Source: an uncultured Bacteroidia bacterium (GTDB taxonomy: Bacteria > Bacteroidota > Bacteroidia > Bacteroidales > UBA932). Taken from it: a stretch of 5,903 nucleotides of DNA. The notes beneath the pieces are model-generated. The model saw only the letters and a list, made by a program, of their open reading frames with translations. It was not told the DNA's origin and searched no databases. The stretch covers positions 1-5,903 of the forward strand of contig CADBPH010000014.1 in assembly GCA_902796455.1 (NCBI GenBank), written 5' to 3'. This document shows positions 5,903 to 5,903 of the stretch, piece after piece (the first letter of the stretch is position 1; each line of letters opens with the position of its first letter). A program made the translations under genes and the position numbers.

Positions 5903-5903
5903 C

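Noticed and set aside
1..5903. Mobile elements, tRNA/rRNA genes and CRISPR arrays
   Set aside because: I looked for transposase motifs, terminal inverted repeats, evenly spaced direct repeats and cloverleaf-like sequence and saw none; nearly all bases are accounted for by coding sequence.

Overview
This window looks like a chromosomal segment from a GC-rich member of the Bacteroidota, most likely order Bacteroidales. The evidence is a Met-zincin (DUF5117/DUF4953-type) metalloprotease, a DUF5692-type membrane protein, a TonB-dependent receptor followed by small lipoproteins with a DUF4625-like fold, weak Shine-Dalgarno signals, and one match to the Bacteroidota -7 promoter element TAnnTTTG. 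The genus cannot be fixed from this sequence alone.

Layout. Bases 1-1929 (+) hold the C-terminal 642 residues of a large zinc metalloprotease whose 5' end lies outside the window. It converges on a minus-strand gene cluster with only 6 bases between the two stop codons. The cluster, read right to left, has four genes: a 119-residue Cys/His-rich two-segment membrane protein (5339-4980), a 694-residue TonB-dependent receptor (4944-2860), a 139-residue lipoprotein (2847-2428) and a 159-residue lipoprotein with a His/Cys-rich DUF4625-like domain (2415-1936). The gaps are 35, 12 and 12 bases, as expected for one operon. A 101-base intergenic region (5340-5440) separates the cluster from the C-terminal end of a minus-strand DUF5692-type multi-pass membrane protein. 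That region holds a clear intrinsic terminator for the DUF5692 gene and a candidate promoter for the cluster.

How the genes may work together. The receptor, the two lipoproteins and the small membrane protein all carry clusters of His and/or Cys residues in parts predicted to face the outside or the periplasm. The simplest reading is an envelope uptake or handling system for a transition metal or metal complex: the lipoproteins capture or deliver the ligand, the receptor imports it with TonB energy, and the small CxxC protein senses or handles the metal at the inner membrane. The metal (Zn, Cu, Fe/heme or other) is not shown by the sequence. The functional link is an inference from gene order and residue content. 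The protease and the DUF5692 gene look like unrelated neighbours.
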